The notes: generated from the sequence alone by a model not told the origin. A stretch of DNA of 64,000 nt from Marinibium conchae (GCF_015595035.1 NZ_JADNRN010000001.1:1-64000), one strand, 5' to 3'. Positions 39,693 through 49,071 are shown, numbered from the stretch's first letter. Numbers and translations: made by a program.

Positions 39693-40179
39693 TTTATTTA
39701 CCTTCTGAATTAGTGTCGCCATCGTGCGTGAGAAAGAATGTCGTTCCTATACATTGACGAGTCCTTATGAAAGAACTTGGACCTAAACTTAGCACAGACA
39801 TTTGATGGCAAATGTGCATTTTTAGAGGAGATTTAGCAGACAAGATTTCTTTATTCGGAGGCTTGGCAAAAAAAGTTAGGCTGCTTGCCCGTTGTGGGTT
39901 TACAACGCTCGTATAACACCGAATGCTAAAAAGTCTACTTGTAATGCACAAAAATATACTGAAATGTAGACTTTAGTTTAGCTTTTGAGGCCTTGTAGAA
40001 CATAGGGTGTAGGCTCATTGCCTATTCTTATGATAAATACTGAAGATTACTTGACCAAGCAACATGATCAATGCTCATATAGTTAATGAAAGAGGCCATG
40101 AGTATCTATCTGTAACCACGTGCCACACTCAGTCAAATTACAATGCTAATGTACATAAACAACACACGAGACCAACACA
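39693..40179. other. 487-bp divergent control region
   Basis: No credible gene; a minus-strand frame at 39694-39951 lacks a start signal and family features. A 9-bp inverted repeat, AAAGTCTAC (39930-39938) and GTAGACTTT (39966-39974), with 27 bases between, could be an operator pair or hairpin. Promoters for both flanking genes must lie here. Confidence 0.45.
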
Positions 40180-41790
40180 ATGATAAAAATAGGATCTTTG
40201 TTACTAGGCTTAATCGCTGTCAGTTTTAGTGCTCATGCCGATATTGAAAACGCCAATTTTGAATCCTGGTCGGGGAATAGCCCTGATGGCTGGACAACCA
40301 TTGATTCAGGAATAAGCGTTGCCCGTTCAACTAGTCAAGTGCAATCAGGCAATAGCTCGGCTTTAATTAGAGTTAACACAGCCTCTCAAGCTTCAACTGA
40401 TTTCAGGCAAAGTATTGATGGCGTTGCAGGGCAAGCAATTGACGTTAGCGTATGGATTAGGCACACCGAAGGTAATGTGCGAGCACGTTTATATGTTGCG
40501 GGCTACAGAGGGTATTCTAACAACTCACTACGCAATCAATGGCAGCAACTGAGTTACCGGTACACGCCGAGTTCGAGCGGGCCGATAAGTATTGGATTGC
40601 GTTTCTATGATACATCAGGCTTCGATGGTTCAGAAATTGTTTATGTTGATAACTTTAAGCCTGAAGCGACTATTGCTCCGCCTCCAGTGGGATGTACCGC
40701 AAACGAAGGCAACTTTAGTCTTCTTACCGATAATTATGGAGCCGAAACCAGTTGGAAAATTACCGATGCGCAAGCTTCTGTTGTCGCTTCCGGTTCGGGT
40801 TTTGCAAGCAATACCAGCTATTCGGAAGCACTGTGCCTAGAAGATGGTGATTACACTCTTACCATAAATGACAGCTACGGAGATGGTATATGTTGCTCAT
40901 ATGGTACAGGAAGTTACTCACTCACCTTTAATAGTCAAACACTTGCTAGTGGTGGTGCATTTGGGCGAGTTGAAAGCACAAACTTCACTCTTTCGTCCGG
41001 CTCTGGTGGCTCTGGTAATACCGGTGCTTACTATGCAAGTACAGACGGGCTCAGTTCTTATGCATTAAAAACCGAACTATTTAATATAATAAAAGGTCAT
41101 GCTACCCAAGGTTATGGCGCTCTGTGGGGCTTCTACAGCAGCTATGAAACCGACACATATTACGAAAATGACGGTTCGATACTCGACATTTATTCCGAAC
41201 GTCCAAGCAGTAACGACCCATACACTTTCACTCCGGTAAGTAACCAGTGTGGCAATTATCAAGGCGAAGGGGGTTGCTACAACCGCGAACATTCATTTCC
41301 AAGAAGCTGGTTTGGTGGCGCAATTGAGCCTATGAACTCCGATGTACATCATATATTTGCCAGCGATGGTTTTGTGAACTCAAAAAGAAGTAGCTTTCCT
41401 TATGGCGAAGTTTCTTCGGCAACATTTACATCGCTGAACGGCTCAAAAGTGGGCAGTGCCCGAAGCGGACTTGGTTATTCAGGAACGGTGTTTGAACCTA
41501 TCGATGAGTTTAAAGGAGACTTAGCACGTGCGTATTTTTATATGGCTACCCGTTACCAAGACCAGATTGGCACATGGCAATCTAACTCTAGTTCGGCTAA
41601 TGCGGTGCTAAACGGCTCTAGTAATCAAGTGTTTGAAAGCTGGTTTCTTAATATGCTAAAAGCTTGGCATCAGGCAGATCCTGTGAGTCAAAAAGAGCGC
41701 GATCGAAACGAAGCGGCTCAAACTTATCAGGGAAACAGAAACCCCTATATTGATCGCCCTGAATTCGTTACGGAAATCTGGGGTAACTAG
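40180..41790 (+). CDS. Secreted endonuclease I family nuclease with beta-sandwich domains
   Basis: A 536-residue exported enzyme. The signal peptide is residues 1-20 (ending AHA). A carbohydrate-binding-like jelly-roll domain spans about 22-165 (NFESWSGNSPDGWTTIDSG). A second small domain (about 170-275) has DNYGAETSWKI and DGDYTLTINDSYGDGICCSYGTGSY, then a Gly/Ser linker. The EndA/Dns-type nuclease (about 285-536) has CYNREHSFPRSWFGG, SDVHHIFASDGFVNSKRS and NEAAQTYQGNRNPYIDRPEF. It likely degrades extracellular DNA for nutrients or biofilm turnover. Single gene with terminator. Confidence 0.92.
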   Translation: MIKIGSLLLGLIAVSFSAHADIENANFESWSGNSPDGWTTIDSGISVARSTSQVQSGNSSALIRVNTASQASTDFRQSIDGVAGQAIDVSVWIRHTEGNVRARLYVAGYRGYSNNSLRNQWQQLSYRYTPSSSGPISIGLRFYDTSGFDGSEIVYVDNFKPEATIAPPPVGCTANEGNFSLLTDNYGAETSWKITDAQASVVASGSGFASNTSYSEALCLEDGDYTLTINDSYGDGICCSYGTGSYSLTFNSQTLASGGAFGRVESTNFTLSSGSGGSGNTGAYYASTDGLSSYALKTELFNIIKGHATQGYGALWGFYSSYETDTYYENDGSILDIYSERPSSNDPYTFTPVSNQCGNYQGEGGCYNREHSFPRSWFGGAIEPMNSDVHHIFASDGFVNSKRSSFPYGEVSSATFTSLNGSKVGSARSGLGYSGTVFEPIDEFKGDLARAYFYMATRYQDQIGTWQSNSSSANAVLNGSSNQVFESWFLNMLKAWHQADPVSQKERDRNEAAQTYQGNRNPYIDRPEFVTEIWGN

Positions 41791-41812
41791 GATTCTCTGT
41801 TGCTTTTGGAGG

Positions 41813-41846
41813 AAGGTACTATCGGTAGTGGTAGTACCTTTTTTGT
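41813..41846 (+). terminator. Terminator of the nuclease gene
   Basis: AAGGTACT (41813-41820) and AGTACCTT (41833-41840) form an 8-bp stem with a 12-base loop, followed by TTTTTG. Confidence 0.75.
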
Positions 41847-41868
41847 ATCAAGCTAACTCAGAAAGCTT

Positions 41869-42339
41869 TTATTTTTGTGGCTTGAGTGATACCCATAAGC
41901 GAATCTCACCATCTACCACTACGGTTCCTTTTGAATCCAGAGCTCTCACCTCTACAGATACATCTCCCTCTTGCCATTTGGCAGGGTCGATTTTAGCTTC
42001 ACAGGTAATATCAGTTGTTGATTTCGCAAGGTAGTTCACGTCCATGCCTTTGGGCAACCAGCGTAAATGTTTTGGTAACGATGCCTCGGTCATAGCGCCC
42101 ATCGCCATTTCTAAGCCATTACATATAGCAATGGCATGAACGGTACCAATATGATTATGAACAGCCTTGCGTTTTGGAATAAGTACCTGACAGAAATTTT
42201 CTTCCAGTGTAACAATGTGTGGCTTAATCGATTTGAAATAGGGCGCCTGAGAGGCAAACATTCGACTGAATATTTTCTTGCCGAAGGGATACTTCAGCAC
42301 TTTGTCTTGCAACTTCAATAAATAGTTTGACTGAGCCAT
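41869..42339 (-). CDS. DUF4442 hotdog-fold thioesterase-like protein
   Basis: A 156-residue single hotdog domain. NHIGTVHAIAICNGLEMAMGAMTEASLP is the DUF4442/PaaI-like helix and HVN-like site (here VHNHIGTVHA), and WLPKGMDVNYLAKSTTDITCEAKI supplies the central strands. These proteins are believed to hydrolyse acyl-CoA esters; the substrate is unknown. Divergent from ilvIH. Confidence 0.85.
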   Translation of the reverse strand: MAQSNYLLKLQDKVLKYPFGKKIFSRMFASQAPYFKSIKPHIVTLEENFCQVLIPKRKAVHNHIGTVHAIAICNGLEMAMGAMTEASLPKHLRWLPKGMDVNYLAKSTTDITCEAKIDPAKWQEGDVSVEVRALDSKGTVVVDGEIRLWVSLKPQK

Positions 42340-42530
42340 TTCACACCATCCTTATAAATACACTGTTAACTGGTAAGTCCACTAGTTTACGCTAGTTTTT
42401 ATAAATGTTCAGGAGTGGAAGTATTTTTTTTAGTTTGAGTTGCAACGAGCTATTCAAACAAGTTAGTTCTGATGCGCCCGAGGTTGAGCTTTGTGTTTTT
42501 ATTTGTTCGTATATTTAAACAGGATAAAAA

Positions 42531-42677
42531 GTGCGTGAATGTATATATTTTAGGATGAAATTAAGGTTTAACAAAATATTAACAGCTATTATTGGTATTT
42601 TTATCCTAAAATATCTTTATATTGGGATAATCTTTTCACTTTTTTTGAAATATAGGTTTTATCTGTTTACTTGCTGA
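42531..42677 (+). CDS. Putative Ile/Leu-rich leader or small membrane peptide ahead of ilvIH
   Basis: GTG at 42531 with AGGA six bases upstream, TGA at 42675-42677; 48 codons. An internal ATG at 42555 gives 40. The peptide contains KILTAIIGIFILKYL and YIGIIFSLFL: nine Ile and seven Leu of 48. It overlaps a perfect 12-bp inverted repeat and ends 53 bp before ilvI. This fits a branched-chain leader peptide, but no GC-rich terminator hairpin with a T-run is seen before ilvI. AT-rich DNA alone favours Ile, Phe, Tyr and Lys codons. A small membrane protein or chance ORF is possible. Confidence 0.35.
   Translation: MRECIYFRMKLRFNKILTAIIGIFILKYLYIGIIFSLFLKYRFYLFTC
42545..42614 (+). repeat. 12-bp perfect inverted repeat in the ilvIH upstream region
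   Basis: ATATTTTAGGAT (42545-42556) and ATCCTAAAATAT (42603-42614), separated by 46 bases. It can form a stem in the leader RNA or be a pair of protein-binding half-sites. No T-run follows directly. Confidence 0.7.
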
Positions 42678-42730
42678 GATATATTGCTTGTATACGCGAG
42701 AAATAAAAGCTTTATTGAGGAGAAAGTCCT

Positions 42731-44446
42731 GTGAAAATGATGTCGGGCGCTGCAATGGTTGTAGAAGCCTTAAAAGATGTTGGTGTAACGCACCTCTTTG
42801 GTTACCCCGGTGGTGCCGTTCTTGATATTTATGATGCCCTTTATGCGCAAGAAGATGTTGAGCATGTATTGGTGCGTCATGAACAAGCTGCAGCACACAT
42901 GGCCGATGGTTATGCACGAGCAACGGGTAAAACCGGAGCCGTCCTCGTTACTTCAGGACCTGGTGCAACAAATACCATTACGGGCATCGCGACAGCATTT
43001 ATGGACAGCATTCCTATGGTTGTTCTTTCTGGGCAGGTGCCTTCTATGCACATTGGCGAAGACGCTTTCCAAGAGTGTGACATGGTAGGTGTTTCTCGTC
43101 CGGTGGTTAAACACAGCTTTTTAGTGAAAAAACCAGAAGATATACCCATGGCGATAGCAAAGGCTTTCTATATTGCTAACACAGGTAGACCAGGCCCAGT
43201 GGTTGTTGACCTTCCAAAAGACATTGTCAATGTGCAGAACGAACACCCTTATGTGTTTCCTTCCGATGTGACTATGCGCTCTTACAACCCAACGTTGAAA
43301 GGCCACAGTAAACAAATAAAGAAAGCCGTTAATTTGATGAAGGAGGCTCAACGCCCCGTTCTTTATGTGGGGGGCGGTGCTATTGCAGCAGAGGCAGCCC
43401 CTTATGTGACGCAGCTTGCTGAGCTTCTTCATGCTCCTGTTTGTAGCACCCTGATGGGCTTGGGAGCGTTTTCATCAGTGCATCCGCAATTCATTGGTAT
43501 GCTTGGTATGCACGGTACTTTGGAAGCGAATAAAGCCATGCATAACGCAGACTGTATTGTGGCGCTAGGCGCTCGTTTCGATGATAGGGTAACGAATAAT
43601 GTTGATAAGTTCTGCCCGCACGCGAATATCATTCATGTTGATATCGACCCCGCATCTATTTCTAAAATAGTCAATGCGCATGTTCCTGTGGTTGGCTCAG
43701 TAGACAAGGTGCTGCTTCAAATGCTCACGCTTCTGGCCGACATTGACTTCAGTGGTCAGGAAGAAAAGTTGGCAGATTGGTGGGTTCAGGTAAATGAGTG
43801 GCGTGATAAGAAATGTCTTGATTACGATCAGTCAACACAAACCATCAAACCACAAAAAGTCATTGAATCATTATATGAACATACTAACGGGGACGCCTAT
43901 GTAAGCTCCGACGTTGGTCAGCATCAAATGTTCGCTGCTTTGTATTATCCTTTTGCTAAACCACGCCGCTGGATCAATTCTGGTGGCTTGGGCACTATGG
44001 GCTTTGGTTTACCCGCTGCAATGGGCGTGCAATTCGCGCACCCTGATGCAGTGTCAGTAGTGGTAACGGGCGATGGCAGCATTCAAATGAATATCCAAGA
44101 GTTGTCTACCTGTTTGCAATATGGTTTACCCGTGAAAATTATCTCACTGAACAACCGAGCATTGGGTATGGTAAGGCAATGGCAAGACATGAACTATAAA
44201 GGCCGCCATTCACACTCTTATATGGATTCCATGCCCGATTTCGTTGCCTTAGCAGAAGCTTATGGCCACACCGGTATTAAGGTCGACACTTTAGATGAGC
44301 TTGATGGTGCAATGCAAAAGTGCTTTGCAACAAAAGGTTTGGTGTTTATGGATATTGCCGTTGATCAAAACGAACACGTGTATCCAATGCAAATTAAATA
44401 CGGAGCCATGGATGATATGCGCTTGAGTAAAACGGAGCGTACATAA
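42731..44446 (+). CDS. ilvI: Acetolactate synthase, large (catalytic) subunit
   Basis: 571 residues; first enzyme of valine, leucine and isoleucine synthesis (pyruvate to acetolactate, or with 2-oxobutyrate to acetohydroxybutyrate). [14 protein letters not shown] and [19 protein letters not shown] (catalytic Glu) form the pyrimidine domain, and the FAD region is in the middle. The ThDP motif is [32 protein letters not shown] 42731 is the likely start, with GAGGAGA about 9 bases upstream; ATGs at 42737 and 42740 are less well spaced. The stop overlaps the ilvH start (TAATG). Confidence 0.95.
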   Translation: MKMMSGAAMVVEALKDVGVTHLFGYPGGAVLDIYDALYAQEDVEHVLVRHEQAAAHMADGYARATGKTGAVLVTSGPGATNTITGIATAFMDSIPMVVLSGQVPSMHIGEDAFQECDMVGVSRPVVKHSFLVKKPEDIPMAIAKAFYIANTGRPGPVVVDLPKDIVNVQNEHPYVFPSDVTMRSYNPTLKGHSKQIKKAVNLMKEAQRPVLYVGGGAIAAEAAPYVTQLAELLHAPVCSTLMGLGAFSSVHPQFIGMLGMHGTLEANKAMHNADCIVALGARFDDRVTNNVDKFCPHANIIHVDIDPASISKIVNAHVPVVGSVDKVLLQMLTLLADIDFSGQEEKLADWWVQVNEWRDKKCLDYDQSTQTIKPQKVIESLYEHTNGDAYVSSDVGQHQMFAALYYPFAKPRRWINSGGLGTMGFGLPAAMGVQFAHPDAVSVVVTGDGSIQMNIQELSTCLQYGLPVKIISLNNRALGMVRQWQDMNYKGRHSHSYMDSMPDFVALAEAYGHTGIKVDTLDELDGAMQKCFATKGLVFMDIAVDQNEHVYPMQIKYGAMDDMRLSKTERT

Positions 44447-44943
44447 TGAGAAGAATCATTTCAGTATTAATGGAAAATGCCCCAGGCGCACTTTCACGAA
44501 TTGTCGGTGTGTTTTCACAACGTGGCTTCAATGTTGACTCGCTCTGTGTTGCGCCAACTGATGATGAGAGTTTATCTAGGCTCACTATCATTACTCAGGG
44601 CAATGATAAAGTCATAGAGCAGATAACTAAGCAAGTAAATAAGCTCATTGATGTACTAAAAGTCACTGAACTGACGGAAGGCCCGCATATTGAGCGTGAG
44701 TTAATGCTCATAAAAGTAGCTACCCGCACTGAACTTTCTCGTTCCGAGGTTAAGCGTAATGTAGACATCTTCAGAGCGAGAATATTAGATGTAACTGCGA
44801 CTAACTATACTATTGAAATTACAGGTACCAGCGATAAGCTCGATGCTTTCTCTGATGTTATGTCGCAGAGTGCCGATATTACCGAATCAGCGAGAACGGG
44901 TGTGTGTGGTCTTGCTCGTGGGGAAAGAGCGCTTCGTCCGTAA
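44446..44943 (+). CDS. ilvH: Acetolactate synthase, small (regulatory) subunit
   Basis: 165 residues. The ACT domain begins RRIISVLMENAPGALSRIVGVFSQRGFNVDSL, the usual site for valine feedback, and a C-terminal domain follows from about 80 (ERELMLIKVATRTELSRSEV). It activates the large subunit and gives valine sensitivity. It is coupled to ilvI by a one-base overlap. ilvH length (about 163) fits better than the shorter ilvN. Confidence 0.95.
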   Translation: MRRIISVLMENAPGALSRIVGVFSQRGFNVDSLCVAPTDDESLSRLTIITQGNDKVIEQITKQVNKLIDVLKVTELTEGPHIERELMLIKVATRTELSRSEVKRNVDIFRARILDVTATNYTIEITGTSDKLDAFSDVMSQSADITESARTGVCGLARGERALRP

Positions 44944-44966
44944 GCGCTTCCATTAAAATTCTATAA

Positions 44967-45036
44967 AATGCCATTGTCATGTTTTGTTCAATTAATTAGC
45001 AAATAAGGTGAATAAAAATTTGCAATGGCGTTTTTT
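44967..45036 (+). terminator. Possible ilvIH terminator with large loop
   Basis: AATGCCATTG (44967-44976) pairs with CAATGGCGTT (45023-45032) with one G-U pair, followed by TTTTG. The loop is 46 bases, so efficiency is uncertain. Confidence 0.4.
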
Positions 45037-45234
45037 GTGCTACACTTACCGTGTTTCTGGAAAGAAAGTTATTTAGTTTGATACTGTAAGTGATATAAAC
45101 CTCTTTGTTCACGCCCGTGACCTTTTGTTAGACGTTTTCCCATTTGTTAGTAAAGAATCTCAGTAAGTCATCTTGTCAGAAATTCGAAATGCGCAGCTAT
45201 TTGCGCGATTAATTTATATATATTTGAGGTTTAC
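45020..45234 (+). promoter_or_regulatory. Promoter and long 5' leader of the cold-shock gene
   Basis: TTGCAA (45020-45025), a 15-bp spacer and TACACT (45041-45046) could be the promoter. This gives a leader of about 180 bases before the ATG at 45235. Long structured leaders are usual for cold-inducible csp mRNAs. The ribosome site is TTGAGGT. The exact start and fold are not shown. Confidence 0.4.
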
Positions 45235-45444
45235 ATGTCTAAAGTTACAGGCACAGTTAAGTGGTTTAACGCTGATAAAGGTTATGGTTTTCTAACACAA
45301 GATAATGGCGGAAAGGACGTTTTCGTTCATTTCAGAGCTATTGTTGCTGAAGGTTATAAGACTCTTCCAGAAGGCCAAAAAGTGTCTTTCGAAGTTGAAG
45401 AAGGTCAAAAAGGTTTGCAAGCTGCAAACGTTGAAACGATCTAA
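45235..45444 (+). CDS. Cold-shock-domain protein
   Basis: A 69-residue single OB-fold protein. RNP1 is KGYGFLTQ (residues 15-22), RNP2 is DVFVHF, and [11 protein letters not shown] is near the N-terminus. It binds single-stranded RNA and DNA as an RNA chaperone. The long leader suggests cold-induced expression, as for CspA. Which paralogue it is (CspA, C, E) cannot be assigned. Monocistronic, with a hairpin after the stop. Confidence 0.93.
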   Translation: MSKVTGTVKWFNADKGYGFLTQDNGGKDVFVHFRAIVAEGYKTLPEGQKVSFEVEEGQKGLQAANVETI

Positions 45445-45453
45445 GTTTCTTAT

Positions 45454-45482
45454 GAGGTGATGCGCCTGCATCGCCTCGTTAT
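45454..45482 (+). terminator. Likely terminator of the cold-shock gene
   Basis: GAGGTGATGC (45454-45463) and GCATCGCCTC (45468-45477) form a 10-bp stem (one G-U) with a 4-base loop. It is followed by GTTATTCT, a weak T-run. Confidence 0.6.
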
Positions 45483-45567
45483 TCTCCTCGTAACATCCCA
45501 ATCAGCCAGTCTCCCTAATCAGCAAAAATTAGCAATAATCAATAAAAATCAGCAACAGCCAGCAGCT

Positions 45568-45641
45568 ACTACTCAATAGTTTTATTGTATTTATATTCCA
45601 TTAATATCAAAAATCACCACCTAATCACTACTCAATAGTTT
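45568..45641 (+). repeat. 15-bp direct repeat
   Basis: ACTACTCAATAGTTT occurs at 45568-45582 and 45627-45641, 59 bp apart. It is an exact copy in an otherwise unrelated AT-rich region. Confidence 0.7.
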
Positions 45642-45746
45642 GATAAGCGTTCTCGTACCGTCTGTTCTAATCATGATTATTCTGCTCTAGCACATTGTTC
45701 GATGTAGCTGATATTTACAGCTTTTCTTCTTCTAATATGGTTTTAA

Positions 45747-45760
45747 TTGATCTGGATCAA
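45747..45760 (+). promoter_or_regulatory. FNR/Anr-type box upstream of the Oar-like receptor
   Basis: TTGATCTGGATCAA is a perfect match to TTGAT-N4-ATCAA, the FNR consensus. It is 155 bp upstream of the receptor ATG. It suggests oxygen-responsive or CRP/FNR-family control. Confidence 0.6.
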
Positions 45761-45790
45761 GCTTCCGTGACCTTTTTGTGATCTTCGTCG

Positions 45791-45820
45791 CATATGAATT
45801 GAACCAATTCAGCTCATATG
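45791..45820 (+). promoter_or_regulatory. Nested palindrome, possible operator
   Basis: GAATTG-AAC-CAATTC (45796-45810) lies inside the outer arms CATATGA (45791-45797) and TCATATG (45814-45820). It is 95-124 bp before the receptor start codon. It looks like a dimeric regulator site; the regulator is unknown. Confidence 0.45.
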
Positions 45821-45914
45821 GTTTTCTGACCCTATGAGAATAGATCAATAACAATATCGTTCTCTTACACCTATCACACAGGAATATAATAACAAGGCAC
45901 ATTGGAGCTTTTGA

Positions 45915-48866
45915 ATGCTTAAATTTAACAAAAAAACGGTAGCTATAGCTGTAGCACTTTGCCTAGGCGCAAGTGCACCTGCAATAGCTAAAAACGTTGC
46001 GGGAACGACTATAACTGATGCAGGAGAGCGGGTTGAAGGGGTAACTCTTAAAATTGAAAATGTCGAAACAGGACTTGTACGACAACTCACTAGTGATGAC
46101 GGCGATTTTCGCTTTCCACTATTGCCAGCAGGTCAATATATTTTAACAGCATCAAAAGATGGGTACACAGACGTAGTACAGGAAGATATCTTTGTTGGCT
46201 TAAGCGGATCAGTTAATGTCGACTTAACAATGACCCTAGACAACGTTGAGCGTTTAGAAGTAGTTGGTTCAAGAATAAGTTTAGTAGACGTTACTACTAG
46301 CTCTACGGGAATTACTGTTGACCAGTTTACGCTTGAAAAGGTGCCGGTTCCTCGAGACCTCACAGGCGTGGCTTTGTTAACTCCTGGTGCAACGCAAGGC
46401 GATTCTGCGTTCGGTAATGTACCATCAATTGGTGGCGCTTCAGCAGCAGAAAACGCCTATTACATTAATGGTCTAAATATCACCAACTTTAGAACCGGTG
46501 TTGGTTCAAGTAATCCTCCGTTTGAAATGTATGAAAGCTTTGAAATAAAAACGGGTGGCTACTCAGCTGAGTATGGTCGTGTTACTGGCTCAGTAATTAA
46601 CGCTAAAACCAAGAGTGGTTCAAATGAATTTAAATGGGGTGTTAACGTTTTTTGGGAACCAGATGCGTTAAGAGAAGACAAACCATCAAACTCCTTACCG
46701 GGTGAAAGCTTACTTCAGATTGATAATTCAGAAGATGAAAATGAGTTTGCAGAAATGAACATCTGGGCCAGTGGCGCAATTGTTGAAGATACCTTATTCT
46801 TCTATGCTTTGTATAATCCACGTTCAGATGTTTTTGACTTCAACGGTGCACAGACTCAAACCGGTGATGGTATTCGTCAGCAAGTAACTAACCAAACTGA
46901 TGAAGACGCATTTTGGGCTGCCAAGTTAGATTGGTATATCAACGATTCAAACATTATTGAATTAACTGCTTTTTCAGATAAAAGCACAATCAAAACGAAG
47001 AGAACGCAAACTCTCGATGGTGTTGATTTAACAACACCAGCGCCAGCTACGGGCACCATAAATGAAGGTGGTACCAACTTAATTGCGAAGTACACTGGTA
47101 TTATCAATGAAGATTTCTCAATCTCTGCGTTATATGGCATCAATGAAACAGATAGGACAATATCGAGTGACTTAGATGCCAACCCAGCTATATTCAGACG
47201 CTTTGACAGCACAGGTAACTTCGTACGTGGTGGTGATTTCGCTAACTTTACGGTAGAAGTGGGCGATGATAAGCGCGAAGTTTTCCGTCTGGACGCTGAC
47301 TATTATGTGGGCGACCATAGCTTCCGTTTCGGTATCGATTCAGAAACGCTTACTGCAAACGCCAATACAATCAACTCTGGTGGCGTATATTATCTTATAT
47401 ACGTAGACGATGAGACTGACCCAGCTAACCCTACTCCTTATCAAGTGCGACGCAGAAACTATAGCGCTGGTGGTGAGTTTGAGCTTAAAAACTTCGCTTA
47501 TTATGTGCAAGATGCATGGCAGGCAACTGATAATTTAGTGATTAATGCAGGTATCCGTAATGACAGTTTCGAGAATAAAAACGGTGCTGGCGATACCTTC
47601 GTAAAACTTGATAATAACTGGGCTTTACGTTTAGGGGCTGTGTATGACCTAACGGGTGACGGTGATTCAAAAGTTTGGGCAAGCTACGGTCGCTACTATC
47701 TTCCTGTTGCAGCTAATACGAATATTCGTTTATCAGGTGCTGAAACCTTTATTCACGAGTTTAGAGAATTTACTGGCTTTGCTGATCCTACGCTAGAAAT
47801 TCCTAATTTTGACGGTGCGCAAACGCAAGCAGATCAAGTATTTGCAAATGGTGACGTACCAGCTCCAGATGAAATTGTGGATGCAAGTCTAGACCCTATG
47901 TACTCTGATGAATTTATTCTTGGTTACAAGTTTAAATTGAATGAAGATTGGAGCTTAGGTGTGCAGGCGACTTATAGAGAGCTTGCAACGACGATTGAAG
48001 ATGTGGCAATTGATTTTGGTTTTAATCAGTACTTAGAGAGAGAGTTTGGTTCGTCTTGTACTGAGTGTACTGGGTTCCACTACTATGTGTTAACAAATCC
48101 AGGTACAGATCTCACGATTACAACCGACCCTGATGCAAACAGTGATGGCCCGTTACCACTAGATACTTATACGATCCCAGCATCTGATTTGAATTACCCT
48201 GAATCAATTCGTAAGTATGGTGCAATTGATATTAACGCAACGAAAGCTTGGGACGGTGTTTGGTTCTTAGATGCGACTTATACTTGGTCACATAGTTGGG
48301 GTAACAATGAAGGTTACATTCGTTCAGATAATGGTCAAGATGATGCTGGTTTGACAACATTGTTCGATCAACCTGGCTTGTTAGACGGTGCTTACGGTGA
48401 CTTACCAAATGATAGACGTCATAGTCTAAAAGTTTTTGGTTCTTACCAAGTAACGGAAGAGCTGAACGTAGGTGTTAACCTAAGATGGTCAACCGGTCGC
48501 CCGCAGAATGCATTTGGATATCACCCAACGGACGAGTTTGCACGTGAATACGGTTCTGAGTCATTCTATGCAGGTGGTGAGTTGTCTCCTCGTGGTTCAA
48601 GAGGAACGACACCTAGTATTACATCTATTGACGTAACAGCGTCTTATGACATACCTATTAACGAAGATTACGACCTAACCTTAAGAGCTGATATTTTTAA
48701 TATCCTCAACAGCGATGGCGTAACTGAAGTTGACGAAATATTTGATGATGAAGGTGCAGATACCGCACTTTCTGCAGGTATTCCAGATCAAAACCCTAAC
48801 TTCGGACAAGCAACTAACTGGCAAACGCCTCGTTATGTTCGCTTTAGCGCATCATTAAGATTCTAA
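45915..48866 (+). CDS. Oar-like TonB-dependent receptor with carboxypeptidase-regulatory domain
   Basis: 983 residues. Signal peptide about 1-26 (ending AIA). A CarboxypepD_reg-like domain (about 27-108) has GTTITDAGERVEGVTLKIEN and FPLLPAGQYILTASKDGY. The plug (about 112-235) has VERLEVVGSRIS, NAYYINGLNITNFR and FEIKTGGYSAEYGRVTGSVINAKTKSG. The barrel ends RYVRFSASLRF with terminal Phe. This Oar-like architecture is often tied to protein or peptide use, but the substrate is unknown. TTGGAGC precedes the ATG. An FNR-type box lies upstream, a strong terminator follows, and the M16 peptidase pair is next. Confidence 0.93.
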   Translation: MLKFNKKTVAIAVALCLGASAPAIAKNVAGTTITDAGERVEGVTLKIENVETGLVRQLTSDDGDFRFPLLPAGQYILTASKDGYTDVVQEDIFVGLSGSVNVDLTMTLDNVERLEVVGSRISLVDVTTSSTGITVDQFTLEKVPVPRDLTGVALLTPGATQGDSAFGNVPSIGGASAAENAYYINGLNITNFRTGVGSSNPPFEMYESFEIKTGGYSAEYGRVTGSVINAKTKSGSNEFKWGVNVFWEPDALREDKPSNSLPGESLLQIDNSEDENEFAEMNIWASGAIVEDTLFFYALYNPRSDVFDFNGAQTQTGDGIRQQVTNQTDEDAFWAAKLDWYINDSNIIELTAFSDKSTIKTKRTQTLDGVDLTTPAPATGTINEGGTNLIAKYTGIINEDFSISALYGINETDRTISSDLDANPAIFRRFDSTGNFVRGGDFANFTVEVGDDKREVFRLDADYYVGDHSFRFGIDSETLTANANTINSGGVYYLIYVDDETDPANPTPYQVRRRNYSAGGEFELKNFAYYVQDAWQATDNLVINAGIRNDSFENKNGAGDTFVKLDNNWALRLGAVYDLTGDGDSKVWASYGRYYLPVAANTNIRLSGAETFIHEFREFTGFADPTLEIPNFDGAQTQADQVFANGDVPAPDEIVDASLDPMYSDEFILGYKFKLNEDWSLGVQATYRELATTIEDVAIDFGFNQYLEREFGSSCTECTGFHYYVLTNPGTDLTITTDPDANSDGPLPLDTYTIPASDLNYPESIRKYGAIDINATKAWDGVWFLDATYTWSHSWGNNEGYIRSDNGQDDAGLTTLFDQPGLLDGAYGDLPNDRRHSLKVFGSYQVTEELNVGVNLRWSTGRPQNAFGYHPTDEFAREYGSESFYAGGELSPRGSRGTTPSITSIDVTASYDIPINEDYDLTLRADIFNILNSDGVTEVDEIFDDEGADTALSAGIPDQNPNFGQATNWQTPRYVRFSASLRF

Positions 48867-48902
48867 TGTACTAGCGTTTTATTTCCTCCCTGGAAAGTAA
48901 TT

Positions 48903-48933
48903 GGCCGCTCTCGAGAGAAGAGCGGCCTTTTTT
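48903..48933 (+). terminator. Terminator of the Oar-like receptor gene
   Basis: GGCCGCTCT (48903-48911) and AGAGCGGCC (48919-48927) form a 9-bp stem with a 7-base loop, then six T. Confidence 0.92.
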
Positions 48934-49071
48934 ATGTAAGGGTAAATCCGCAACACTCCGTAACAAAGCAATTAAATTCTATCTTGTACATTCAGCCTCG
49001 CCTCACTATGATGCTTTGGCTAGTTTTCACTTTGCGAGTGGAAATATAAAAATAACAAGGAGTTTATGCGC

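Larger units (their letters stand above)
45445..45914. other. 470-bp control region upstream of the Oar-like receptor
   Basis: It holds the csp terminator, an AATCAGC-rich low-complexity stretch (about 45500-45563), a 15-bp direct repeat, a perfect FNR-type box and a nested palindrome. No coding signal is seen. Confidence 0.6.

Noticed and set aside
39694-39951. 85-codon minus-strand frame upstream of the YHYH gene
   Set aside because: No ribosome site and no recognisable features; it sits in a control region between divergent genes.
45481-45563. CRISPR-like short AATCAGC repeats
   Set aside because: The units are short, irregular and without spacers of constant length; no cas genes are present.
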